A stretch of DNA of 50,680 nucleotides from CALMZN01 sp964540095 (GTDB taxonomy: Bacteria; Patescibacteriota; Patescibacteriia; UBA1558; GWA2-36-10). The position numbers were made by a program, and so were the translations under genes. Below are positions 13,388 through 21,285 of this stretch, one piece after another. The notes under the pieces were generated by a model. It saw only the letters and a list, made by a program, of their open reading frames with translations, searched no databases and was not told where the DNA came from. The stretch lies in assembly GCA_964540095.1 (NCBI GenBank), contig CAZILH010000004.1:1-50680 (forward strand). Reading direction: 5' to 3'. Each line of letters opens with the position of its first letter. Within the stretch, counting starts at the first letter, position 1.

Positions 13388-13416
13388 TTGATTTTATAAG
13401 CAAAAAATGTTATTTT
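13388..13416 (+). promoter_or_regulatory. Promoter of holB, predicted leaderless
   Basis: TTGATT (13388-13393), 17-base spacer ending in TGT (extended -10), TATTTT (13411-13416). The holB ATG follows after only seven bases, so the transcript should start at or next to it. Confidence 0.6.
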
Positions 13417-13423
13417 ATAGGTA

Positions 13424-14428
13424 ATGTCGGACAAATATCATTGGCCAATTTTTGGTCATAAACAGGCCATTCAGTTTTTGCAAAATTCCATTGAGCAAGA
13501 GAAGCTAGCTCATGCTTATTTGTTTTATGGTTCAAAGGGTTTGGGCAAGAAAATGATTGCTAATTATTTTGCCAGTAGTATTTTCTGCACCAGTGTTGAT
13601 AAAAAACCCTGCGGACAGTGTCAACCCTGTCGTCTAGTGGCCAAAAATTCCTATCTTGATCTTTATACTTTAGGCAAAGATGATCAAGAGCTGTCTGTGG
13701 AAAATGTTCGCGAGTTTATGCATAGTTTGCAGATGGCCAATATTTATAGCAACAAAAAAATCGCCATTATTTACAATGTGGAAAAAATAAATATTTTTGG
13801 CGCCAATGCCTTACTGAAGACCCTGGAGGAACCACCAGCTAATACACTTATTATTTTGTTAGCGGATAATATTAATTTGTTGCCAGCTACCGTGATTTCT
13901 CGTTGTCAACTCATCAAATTTCAGGCCTTGAAAAAAGAAGAAATGGAGGAGTGGATTTCCAAATTTGATTTTGATGAGAGTGAGCGTCAGACCATCATGA
14001 ATTTATCTTTTGGCAAGCCCGGACTAGCCCTACAACTGATGCAGGAAAATTTGGATCCTTGGAAGAAAAATTGCAATTTTATTATCAAATTATTATCCAG
14101 CAATACTTTCAATATAATGCAGATTATTGAAAAATGGTTTGCTCTTTTGAAAAAAGAAAATCCTGAAGCTCGCGTTTCAGATCTTGGTCAAAACACTAAG
14201 GTGTACATAGATTATTTGGAAGTGATGATGCGAGATTTGCTGTGGATCAAGCTGGACAAGCCAATTGTCAATCAAGTTTTTCAAAGTGAGTTAAATAATA
14301 TTTCCTCCAGTTATTCATCTGAGCAATTATTACAAAATTTAACTCGCCTGACGGATTATAAACAAAAATTAAATAACAATGTTAACCCGCAATTATTGTG
14401 GGAAAATATTTTTTTAAATTTAAAATAA
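13424..14428 (+). CDS. holB: DNA polymerase III delta' subunit
   Basis: 334 residues, a clamp-loader AAA+ subunit. FGHKQAIQFLQNSIEQEKLA and AHAYLFYGSKGLGKK (modified P-loop) open the domain; a zinc site CGQCQPCRL follows with the first Cys shortly before (FCTS...KPC). NALLKTLEEPPANTLIILL and ISRCQLIKF are the sensor 1 and SRC (arginine finger) motifs. It shares these features with dnaX at 45199, its partner in the clamp loader. Next comes a lipoprotein gene after a four-base gap. Confidence 0.88.
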   Translation: MSDKYHWPIFGHKQAIQFLQNSIEQEKLAHAYLFYGSKGLGKKMIANYFASSIFCTSVDKKPCGQCQPCRLVAKNSYLDLYTLGKDDQELSVENVREFMHSLQMANIYSNKKIAIIYNVEKINIFGANALLKTLEEPPANTLIILLADNINLLPATVISRCQLIKFQALKKEEMEEWISKFDFDESERQTIMNLSFGKPGLALQLMQENLDPWKKNCNFIIKLLSSNTFNIMQIIEKWFALLKKENPEARVSDLGQNTKVYIDYLEVMMRDLLWIKLDKPIVNQVFQSELNNISSSYSSEQLLQNLTRLTDYKQKLNNNVNPQLLWENIFLNLK

Positions 14429-14432
14429 ACAC

Positions 14433-15596
14433 ATGAAAAACAAAAAAACTATTTTTAGAGCATTTAGTTTATTGATCTTGGCCTTCTTTGTCTCGGGCTG
14501 TACTATTTTTCCAACCACTTCTTCCAAGAAAGCGGCAACGCCAGCGGCTTACCAAGGTGGTGTTTTTAGGACGGCTGATTTTTCCGTGCAAGCCAACACT
14601 TTGAACTGGCAAAAAGTAGCTGATGTCTATGCCACTGGCGGAAAAGTAAGGACACTAGACACGGCCTCGATAGTATCCTATGCCTTGGACCCCAATGACA
14701 GTGCGGCCTTGTATATTGGTTCGCAAAATGAAGGTATCTATTATACTTACAATTACGGTCAGGCCTGGTTGCAGACCTTGGCGGACAAGGGCTCGGTCAA
14801 TGCTATCGCAGTCAGTCCAGATCCAGCCGCCAACAAATGTACTATTTATGCCGCAGCCAATAATTATATTTATCTGAGCAAGGATTGCGGACGCACTTGG
14901 GGTGCTGTTTATTTTGAAGCGCGCACAAAAATAATAGTTACGGCTCTAGCTATTCGCAAAGACAATCCCAAAATAATTTATGCTGGCACTAGTGAAGGAA
15001 ATTTTATCCGCAGTTTTGATGGCGGTGTCACTTGGGATTCAATTTATCGTTTCAATAATAACATTATCAACATCATTATTCAGAATCATGTTGATAGTAA
15101 AATAATTTATGTAGTGACCCAGTCCGCTGGTATTTGGCGCAGTCCTGATGGTGCGGAAAACCCGGCCAATTGGGTGGATTTGATGATCACACAGGTTGAT
15201 CAGTCCGAAGTCAACGATGAGGGCAATTTTAAAGAATTTGGCAAGATTAGTGGATCAAAAAGTTATCTAGCTATTAGCGCTGACAAAAGCGTTGGCGATG
15301 GCTTGATTTATGTCAATACAGTTGGTATTTATCGTCTCAAATTTGGCGATATGTGGCGTCAGCTGAAATTGATTCCACCCAAGAAAAAAGAAACCATTAC
15401 CGCTGTTGGAGTCAATCCAGACAATACCAACGAAGTACTGTACGCCAGCACCGGAGCATTTTATCGCACCTTTGACGCCGGAGTGAACTGGAACATCACA
15501 CCATTGCCAAATAGTGGCAAGCCAGCTTGGGCAGTATTTTCTGATGACAGCAAATTTTTTTACTTAGCAAATTATTATTTACCAACAAAGAAATAA
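14433..15596 (+). CDS. Lipoprotein with beta-propeller (BNR/sortilin-like repeats)
   Basis: 387 residues. A signal peptide (FRAFSLLILAFFVSGC) ends in lipobox VSGC, so Cys23 would be lipidated and the protein anchored outside the membrane. The rest has repeated motifs typical of BNR/Vps10-type propeller blades: SQNEGIYYTYNYGQAWLQTL, YLSKDCGRTWGAVYF, IRSFDGGVTWDSIY, WRSPDGAENPANW, and YRTFDAGVNWNITPL. Such propellers bind proteins or glycans; no catalytic site is evident. It lies between holB and frr with spacers of a few bases, an odd neighbourhood for an envelope protein. Confidence 0.82.
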   Translation: MKNKKTIFRAFSLLILAFFVSGCTIFPTTSSKKAATPAAYQGGVFRTADFSVQANTLNWQKVADVYATGGKVRTLDTASIVSYALDPNDSAALYIGSQNEGIYYTYNYGQAWLQTLADKGSVNAIAVSPDPAANKCTIYAAANNYIYLSKDCGRTWGAVYFEARTKIIVTALAIRKDNPKIIYAGTSEGNFIRSFDGGVTWDSIYRFNNNIINIIIQNHVDSKIIYVVTQSAGIWRSPDGAENPANWVDLMITQVDQSEVNDEGNFKEFGKISGSKSYLAISADKSVGDGLIYVNTVGIYRLKFGDMWRQLKLIPPKKKETITAVGVNPDNTNEVLYASTGAFYRTFDAGVNWNITPLPNSGKPAWAVFSDDSKFFYLANYYLPTKK

Positions 15597-15601
15597 ACTA
15601 T

Positions 15602-16156
15602 ATGCACCAATTTATTTTGGCCAACAAAAATCAGTTTGAAAAGACCATAGAGTTTTTGAAAACTGATATCAATACTTTACGCACCGGACGCATTTCCCCC
15701 AGTGTGGTGGAAAAAATAAAAGTCGAGGTCTATGGGACAGTTTCGGAGTTGTTGCAATTGGCTTCTATCACCAGTCCTGAGCCACAGACCATTGCCATCA
15801 AGCCCTGGGACAAAAGCATTTTGAAAGACATCGAACGCGCCATTCAAACCTCAGATCTTAGCATCAATCCGGTGGTGGATAGCGATTTGATTAGATTGAA
15901 TTTTCCACCCCTATCTGAAGAGCGCCGTAAAGAGCTGGTCAAGGTTTTGCATAAAAAATTGGAAGAGGGACGCGTCATCTTGCGCGGTCAGCGAGAAAAA
16001 ATCCGAGAAGAAGTAATGGCCATGGAAAAAAATAAAGACATACCAGAAGATGAAAAATTTGTGGCCCTAAAAGATCTAGATCTTTTAATTAAGGAGTACA
16101 ATGACAAGATTAAAGAAATTGGTGACAAAAAAGAGCAAGAAATAATGACTATTTAA
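15602..16156 (+). CDS. frr: Ribosome recycling factor
   Basis: 184 residues, normal length. It splits post-termination ribosomes together with EF-G. Diagnostic sequence: LRTGRISPSVVEKIKVEVYG near residues 26-45, ASITSPEPQTIAIKPWDKS, INPVVDSDLIRLNFPPLSEERRKELVK (typically 'GLNP...DGxxIRLxxPxLTEERR') and a C-terminal coiled-coil. Spaced five bases after the lipoprotein gene and three before rseP, so part of one transcript. Confidence 0.95.
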   Translation: MHQFILANKNQFEKTIEFLKTDINTLRTGRISPSVVEKIKVEVYGTVSELLQLASITSPEPQTIAIKPWDKSILKDIERAIQTSDLSINPVVDSDLIRLNFPPLSEERRKELVKVLHKKLEEGRVILRGQREKIREEVMAMEKNKDIPEDEKFVALKDLDLLIKEYNDKIKEIGDKKEQEIMTI

Positions 16157-16159
16157 TTT

Positions 16160-17464
16160 ATGACCACAATTATCGTATTTATTTTAGTTTTGGGTTTGTT
16201 AGTTTTTGTCCACGAGTTGGGTCATTTTGTCAGTGCTAGAAAACTAGGAGTGGGTGTGGAGGAATTTGGTTTTGGCTATCCGCCAAGAATTTTTGGCGTG
16301 TTAGTCACCAAGAAAAAAATACTGCAAGCAATCGCCAAAACTGATGAAATAAGCATTGAACTACAAGATACTCAAATTGATGAATCAACTGAGTTGGTAA
16401 AAGAGACAATCACTGAAGTAATAAGAGAAGTTGATGAGCCAAAAACAATTAAGAAGTGGAAATGGTTTTGGGGTAACAAAATAAAACCAGAGGAATTAAA
16501 ACAAGACGTTGATGATGCCATGGTCTATTCTTTGAACTTGTTGCCTTTGGGTGGTTTTGTAAAAATTATCGGAGAAAATGGCGGGCAAGATAGCAACCCC
16601 AAAAATTTTGCTAACCAGCCAGCTTGGAAAAGATCTACTGTTTTGTCAGCCGGAGTAATCATGAATTTTGTTTTTGCTTTTGTTTTATTGTCCATTGGTT
16701 TTTTACTTGGCTTGCCTCAGACCATTGACCAAAACACACCGCCAGACAAAATATCCAAGCAAAACGTGGTAATTGTGGAAATTTTTCCGCAGAGTCCAGC
16801 CGAGGAGCGGGGCCTGAAAACAAACGATATTATTGTGGCTATTGATGGCACTAAGGTCAAAAATACGGAGGAAGTTTTTAGTAAGCTAAAGGTCAATCAA
16901 TCAGTGACTTTTACCATTGAAAGAAACAAACAACAGCAAGAAATAAAATTATCACCAAAATTAATGCCGGATCACAAGGATCCGATAATTGGCATTGCCA
17001 TGGTTGATACCGGAATCATAAAATACGGTTTTTTTGGTAGCATTTGGCAGGGTTTGAGCGCCACTGCTGTTTTGTCTTATCGTGTTTTGGAGGCCCTATA
17101 TTCTTTGCTTTTCAACTTAATTACCCAAGGCAAAGTGTCAGCTGATTTGTCTGGGCCAATTGGCGTGGCCGTGATTACTGGCCAAGTGGCGCAAATGGGC
17201 TTTATTTATCTATTACAGTTTGCGGCTATATTATCCATCAATTTAGGAATAATCAATATCCTTCCTTTTCCAGCCCTCGATGGTGGTCGTTTATTATTTA
17301 TTCTTATTGAGAAAATTCGCCGCAAAAAAGTCAGTGAAAAAATAGAAGGCATTGTGCACAATAGCGGTTTTGCTTTGTTGATGCTTTTGATAGTAGTCAT
17401 CACTTATCGCGACTTGATGCGCTATGGCGGTGGCTTTTTAGAAAAAATTAAAGGTTTATTTTAA
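16160..17464 (+). CDS. rseP: RIP (site-2) metalloprotease RseP
   Basis: 434 residues, an intramembrane zinc protease that cleaves anti-sigma factors and other membrane substrates. HELGH at residues 18-22 is in the first membrane helix; the second ligand region is NILPFPALDGGRLLF near 373. One PDZ domain is seen (SPAEERGLKTNDIIVAIDGTK, near 215). Between the first helix and the GGFVKIIGE strand lies an unusual acidic and lysine-rich insert of about 70 residues (roughly 50-125) with a predicted amphipathic WKWFWGNK stretch, absent from typical RseP. The frr, rseP and proS order is common in bacteria. Confidence 0.92.
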   Translation: MTTIIVFILVLGLLVFVHELGHFVSARKLGVGVEEFGFGYPPRIFGVLVTKKKILQAIAKTDEISIELQDTQIDESTELVKETITEVIREVDEPKTIKKWKWFWGNKIKPEELKQDVDDAMVYSLNLLPLGGFVKIIGENGGQDSNPKNFANQPAWKRSTVLSAGVIMNFVFAFVLLSIGFLLGLPQTIDQNTPPDKISKQNVVIVEIFPQSPAEERGLKTNDIIVAIDGTKVKNTEEVFSKLKVNQSVTFTIERNKQQQEIKLSPKLMPDHKDPIIGIAMVDTGIIKYGFFGSIWQGLSATAVLSYRVLEALYSLLFNLITQGKVSADLSGPIGVAVITGQVAQMGFIYLLQFAAILSINLGIINILPFPALDGGRLLFILIEKIRRKKVSEKIEGIVHNSGFALLMLLIVVITYRDLMRYGGGFLEKIKGLF

Positions 17465-17465
17465 G

Positions 17466-17753
17466 ATGAATTTTTCCGTAAAAGATATTTTTGGTAATCA
17501 CTTGTTGCTGTTTCGGCAATTGGGCTATCATCCCAGTCCACACAGCGATAGTTTTATTCGTCGCTTGGGTACTGGTCTTTACCCGCGTTATCATGCCTAT
17601 GTTAGGTCAGAACCAGATCGACTGATTATTGATCTGCATCTTGATCAAAAAAAAGTTTCTTATGAAGGACAAAAAGCCCACAGCGGAGAATATGGAGGAG
17701 AACTATTGGTTCAAGAAAAATTAAGAATTCAACAATATATAGATAGTAAATAA
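17466..17753 (+). CDS. Small conserved-looking protein, unknown
   Basis: 95 residues between rseP (gap one base) and proS (gap one base), so clearly in the operon. Sequence is soluble and aromatic/His-rich (LLLFRQLGYHPSPHSDSFIRR, LYPRYHAYVRSEPDRLIIDLHLD), ending in charged residues. I recognise no family. Its middle, with DRLIIDLHLDQKK, suggests a beta-hairpin. Confidence 0.7.
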   Translation: MNFSVKDIFGNHLLLFRQLGYHPSPHSDSFIRRLGTGLYPRYHAYVRSEPDRLIIDLHLDQKKVSYEGQKAHSGEYGGELLVQEKLRIQQYIDSK

Positions 17754-17754
17754 T

Positions 17755-19002
17755 ATGAGACAATCAAAATTATTTGGTAAAACCAGAAAAGACATCAGTC
17801 AAGACGAAAAAAGCATCAACGCTGATTTGTTGACTAGAGCGGGATTTGTTGAAAAACAAATGGCCGGAGTTTATAATTATTTGCCCTTAGGTTTGAAAGT
17901 ATTTAGAAAAATAGAGAATATAATTCGGGAAGAGATCAACGCTATTGGTGGCCAAGAAATATTGATGCCTGTTTTGCAAACCAAAGAGCTGTGGGAACAA
18001 ACTGGTCGTTGGGCAGAAATGGAGCCAATCATGTACCAGTTCAAAGATCATCATGGCAGTGAAATTGGTTTGGGCACTACTCATGAGGAAGTGGTGACGG
18101 ACATCGTCAAAAAAAATATTGCTTCTTATAAAGACCTGCCAATTTATTTGTATCAGATTCAAACTAAATTCCGCGATGAAAAAAGAGCCAAATCTGGCTT
18201 ATTGCGCGGTCGCGAGTTTGGCATGAAAGATTTGTATAGTTTTCATACTAGTGAGGCGGACTTAGATGTTTATTATAAAAAAGCCCACGATGCTTATATT
18301 AAAATTTTTCAGCGCTTGGGCTTAGAATCTTTTTCTGTGGAAGCTTCCGGTGGAACTATTAGCAAAAAGTTTTCTCACGAATTTATGGTAATCAATAAAG
18401 CGGGGGAAGACCTGACTATTTTGTGCAGTAAATGTTTGTGGGCGCAGAATAAAGAAATTGCCACATTGCAAGCCGGTGATAAGTGCCCCAAGTGCGGTCA
18501 GAAATTAAAAGAAGAAAAAACAGTGGAGGCCGGAAATATTTTTAATTTAGGCACAGAATACTCCAATAAGCTGGGTTTGAAATTTACCGATCAAGATGGC
18601 CAGCAAAAAAATGTGGTCATGGGTTGCTATGGCATTGGTTTGAGTCGAGCTATGGGTACAATTGTTGAGGCTAATTATGATGAAAAGGGTATTATTTGGA
18701 CCAAAAACACCACGCCCTATCAAGTGCATTTGCTAAGTTTTACAAAAAATGATAAGAAACAGAAAGAGATTGTTGAACTTTATGAGCAAATGAAGGCCGA
18801 AGGTTTGGATGTTTTATTTGATGATCGGGATATATCTTTTTCTAAAAAATTAATAGATGCTGATTTGATTGGTATTTGCTGGCAACTGATAGTTAGCGAC
18901 AAACAAGACAAATACGAATTAATTGATAGAAAAAGTCATAAATCACAATTATTAGATAGAGAGACGGCGATTAAGACCATAAAAAAATTCTATAATGTTT
19001 AA
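17755..19002 (+). CDS. proS: Prolyl-tRNA synthetase (bacterial type, no editing insert)
   Basis: 415 residues, a class II synthetase. Motif 1 lies near GLKVFRKIENIIREEINAIG, motif 2 is YQIQTKFRDEKRAKSGLLRGREF with the catalytic Arg, motif 3 is MGCYGIGLSRAMGTIVE. Bacterial ProRS normally has a 180-residue INS editing domain between motifs 2 and 3. Here that is replaced by a short link with two CxxC pairs (CSKC and CPKC) and the protein is correspondingly short, so Ala-tRNA(Pro) cannot be edited in cis. An anticodon-binding domain closes the protein. It overlaps mreB by eight bases. Confidence 0.94.
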   Translation: MRQSKLFGKTRKDISQDEKSINADLLTRAGFVEKQMAGVYNYLPLGLKVFRKIENIIREEINAIGGQEILMPVLQTKELWEQTGRWAEMEPIMYQFKDHHGSEIGLGTTHEEVVTDIVKKNIASYKDLPIYLYQIQTKFRDEKRAKSGLLRGREFGMKDLYSFHTSEADLDVYYKKAHDAYIKIFQRLGLESFSVEASGGTISKKFSHEFMVINKAGEDLTILCSKCLWAQNKEIATLQAGDKCPKCGQKLKEEKTVEAGNIFNLGTEYSNKLGLKFTDQDGQQKNVVMGCYGIGLSRAMGTIVEANYDEKGIIWTKNTTPYQVHLLSFTKNDKKQKEIVELYEQMKAEGLDVLFDDRDISFSKKLIDADLIGICWQLIVSDKQDKYELIDRKSHKSQLLDRETAIKTIKKFYNV

Positions 19003-20041
19003 GAAATTATTCAGAAAATTTTCCAAGGACATGGGCATTGACCTTGGCACCTCAAGCACCTTGGTTTACGTCAAAGACCAGGGCATTGTTATCAATGAGC
19101 CCAGTGTAGTGGCTATCAACAATCGCACGGAAAAAATAATTGCCGTTGGTGATGATGCCAAAACTATGTTGGGTAAGACCCCTCAGCACATTACTGTCAC
19201 CAAACCAATGGTGGATGGCGTAATTTCTGATTTTGAAGTGACAGAAAAAATGATCAAATACTTTATTGAAAAAGTGCATCGTGAATCAATGACTTTTATG
19301 CCTCGACCGCGCGTAGTGATCGGTATCCCCCTAGACGTCACTGAAGTAGAAAGAAAGGCCGTGGAAGACGCTGTCTTGCGAGCTGGGGCTTCTGAGGTCT
19401 GGCTGATAGAAGAGCCAATAGCCGCGGCTATTGGCGCTGGGTTACCCATCCAAGAAGCCAGTGGCAGTATGGTGGTAGATCTAGGAGGTGGTACTACTGA
19501 AATTGCTGTGATTTCACTCTCGGGTATTGTATCTTGGAAATCGTTAAAAATTGCCGGCGACAAACTAGACGAAGCTATTATTCAATATGCTAGGGATAAA
19601 TTTAATTTATTATTAGGACAGCGCACAGCCGAAAGAATAAAAATTCAAGTTGGCTCTGTTTTGCCCTTGAACCAAACTTTAGAAACAATCATGCGGGGGC
19701 GTGATTTGATCACTGGCTTGCCCAAAGAAGTCCATATTACCGATGCCAATGTCCGTGAAGCAATCATTAAACCAATTAAAATAATCATTGACAACATAAA
19801 AGCCACTATTGAAAATTCACCGCCAGAGTTGGTTTCTGATTTGTATGAAAAAGGTATGGTCTTGACTGGTGGCGGAGCTTTGATTCGTGGCTTGGATGAA
19901 TTAATTTCCAAAGAAACAAAAATGCCAGTGTACATTACTGATGAGCCCCTGACCGCTGTAGTCAGAGGAGCTGGCAAAATATTAGATGATTTGGAGCACC
20001 TAAAAGAAATATTATTGCCGCCAACTAAGGACTTGAACTAG
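18995..20041 (+). CDS. mreB: Rod shape-determining actin homologue MreB, paralog 1
   Basis: 348 residues. Actin-fold ATPase whose membrane filaments direct side-wall synthesis. Phosphate 1 loop MGIDLGTSSTLVYV, phosphate 2 MVVDLGGGTTEIAVISL and adenosine loop LTGGGALIRGLDELI are intact. The first ten residues (FKKLFRKFSK) form a basic amphipathic helix suited to membrane binding. First gene of mreB-mreC-mreD-mrdA, joined to proS by an eight-base overlap. A second mreB is at 23677-24693. Confidence 0.96.
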   Translation: MFKKLFRKFSKDMGIDLGTSSTLVYVKDQGIVINEPSVVAINNRTEKIIAVGDDAKTMLGKTPQHITVTKPMVDGVISDFEVTEKMIKYFIEKVHRESMTFMPRPRVVIGIPLDVTEVERKAVEDAVLRAGASEVWLIEEPIAAAIGAGLPIQEASGSMVVDLGGGTTEIAVISLSGIVSWKSLKIAGDKLDEAIIQYARDKFNLLLGQRTAERIKIQVGSVLPLNQTLETIMRGRDLITGLPKEVHITDANVREAIIKPIKIIIDNIKATIENSPPELVSDLYEKGMVLTGGGALIRGLDELISKETKMPVYITDEPLTAVVRGAGKILDDLEHLKEILLPPTKDLN

Positions 20042-20048
20042 GGCTAAT

Positions 20049-20783
20049 ATGCTGAGGTTAAATTTAAAATTATTTGGCTTGTGCTTGGTGGCTATTTTTT
20101 TGCTGATACTACTTAAGAATAGCCAAATTTTTGATTTTGGCGTGTTTGTCAGAACACTTTTTGTGCCAAAAGATTCAGTCAATAGATTGTTGGCTCCGGG
20201 TGATGATCTGCAACAAGATTATCAAAAACTGTTGGTGGCCAATGCCAAATTGTTAGCTTTGAAATCTGAAAATGAACAATTGAGAAATTTATTAAGTTTT
20301 CGTGAGGAAAAAAAATATAATTTGGAGCTCGCCAATATTTTGAGTCGTGATCCAATTAATAAAAATTTACTACTGATTAATGCCGGATCAAATAGTGGTG
20401 TAAATTTTGGACAGGCCGTAGTTGTGAATAATGGCATTATGGTTGGTAAAATATCAGCCGTCAATTCTGATTCGGCTGTGGTCAGATTGGTGATTGACAA
20501 TGGCAGTAAAATAGCGGTGCGAGTAGGGGACGAACAATCAGTGTCTGGGGTCTTAAGCGGCTCATTTGGCTTGGGTATGAGTTTGAGTTTTATACCCCAG
20601 TCCCAAGAGATCAAAAAAAATGATTTGATCTACACTTCCGATTTAGATCCTGATATACCAGCGGGGCTGGTTGTGGGACGCATTGGTGAAATCAAGGCTG
20701 AAGCTGAAGAGTTATTCAAGGTGTCCACAGTGGATCCAATAGTTGACTTGAACACCTTAACCGTTGTGGCAATAATAAAATAA
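20049..20783 (+). CDS. mreC: Rod shape-determining protein MreC
   Basis: 244 residues. N-terminal membrane helix (LFGLCLVAIFLLILLKNS), a coiled coil near residues 60-85 (LLVANAKLLALKSENEQLRNLL), then the paired beta-barrel domain with NAGSNSGVNFGQAVVVNNGIMVGKI, the most conserved part of the family. It links MreB to PBP2 in the cell wall elongation complex, acting on the outer side. Directly between mreB and mreD. Confidence 0.92.
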   Translation: MLRLNLKLFGLCLVAIFLLILLKNSQIFDFGVFVRTLFVPKDSVNRLLAPGDDLQQDYQKLLVANAKLLALKSENEQLRNLLSFREEKKYNLELANILSRDPINKNLLLINAGSNSGVNFGQAVVVNNGIMVGKISAVNSDSAVVRLVIDNGSKIAVRVGDEQSVSGVLSGSFGLGMSLSFIPQSQEIKKNDLIYTSDLDPDIPAGLVVGRIGEIKAEAEELFKVSTVDPIVDLNTLTVVAIIK

Positions 20784-20784
20784 T

Positions 20785-21285
20785 ATGAGATATGTTGCGG
20801 CGCTGATATTATTTTTAGTATCATTATATTTTCATTTGGTACTAAATTTTTACGGTAATGGTTGGCAGTATGTTCAACCATTTTTGATCAGCTTATTGTT
20901 GGTCTATTTCAATATCAAAGAAGAGTGGGTGGCTTATGTTTTTGCTCTAGTGGCTGGTGTTTTGCTAGACTCAATTTCAGCTTTGTTTGGCTTCCACGCT
21001 ATTCTTTTTGTTTTTATTATTTTTATTTTAAAAAATTTACAGCTAACTACTTTTACTTCAAAAAATATACTAACAGTTTTGGCGCTCACTAGTTTTTCTT
21101 TTATTTTATATTGGTTGTTTGTATTTTTAGCGCACAGCGTATTTAATGTAGCGATCTATCACATTGATTCGCTTTATTTGGGGGCTATTTTAAAAGGTGC
21201 GCTTATTAATATTTTTATGGTTATATTTTGGCATGTCTGGCACTATAATTTTTGGATAAAAAAGCATGAAAAACAATCCTTTTAA
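20785..21285 (+). CDS. mreD: Rod shape-determining membrane protein MreD
   Basis: 166 residues, about five membrane helices (ALILFLVSLYFHLVL, QPFLISLLLVYF, ALVAGVLLDSISALFGFHAILFVFIIFIL, LALTSFSFILYWLFVFLAH, GALINIFMVIFWHVW). AGVLLDSISALFGFHAI matches the usual GLLxDxxSxxPxG position of MreD. Sequence conservation is low in this family; the position between mreC and mrdA decides the call. It overlaps mrdA by 20 bases. Confidence 0.85.
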   Translation: MRYVAALILFLVSLYFHLVLNFYGNGWQYVQPFLISLLLVYFNIKEEWVAYVFALVAGVLLDSISALFGFHAILFVFIIFILKNLQLTTFTSKNILTVLALTSFSFILYWLFVFLAHSVFNVAIYHIDSLYLGAILKGALINIFMVIFWHVWHYNFWIKKHEKQSF

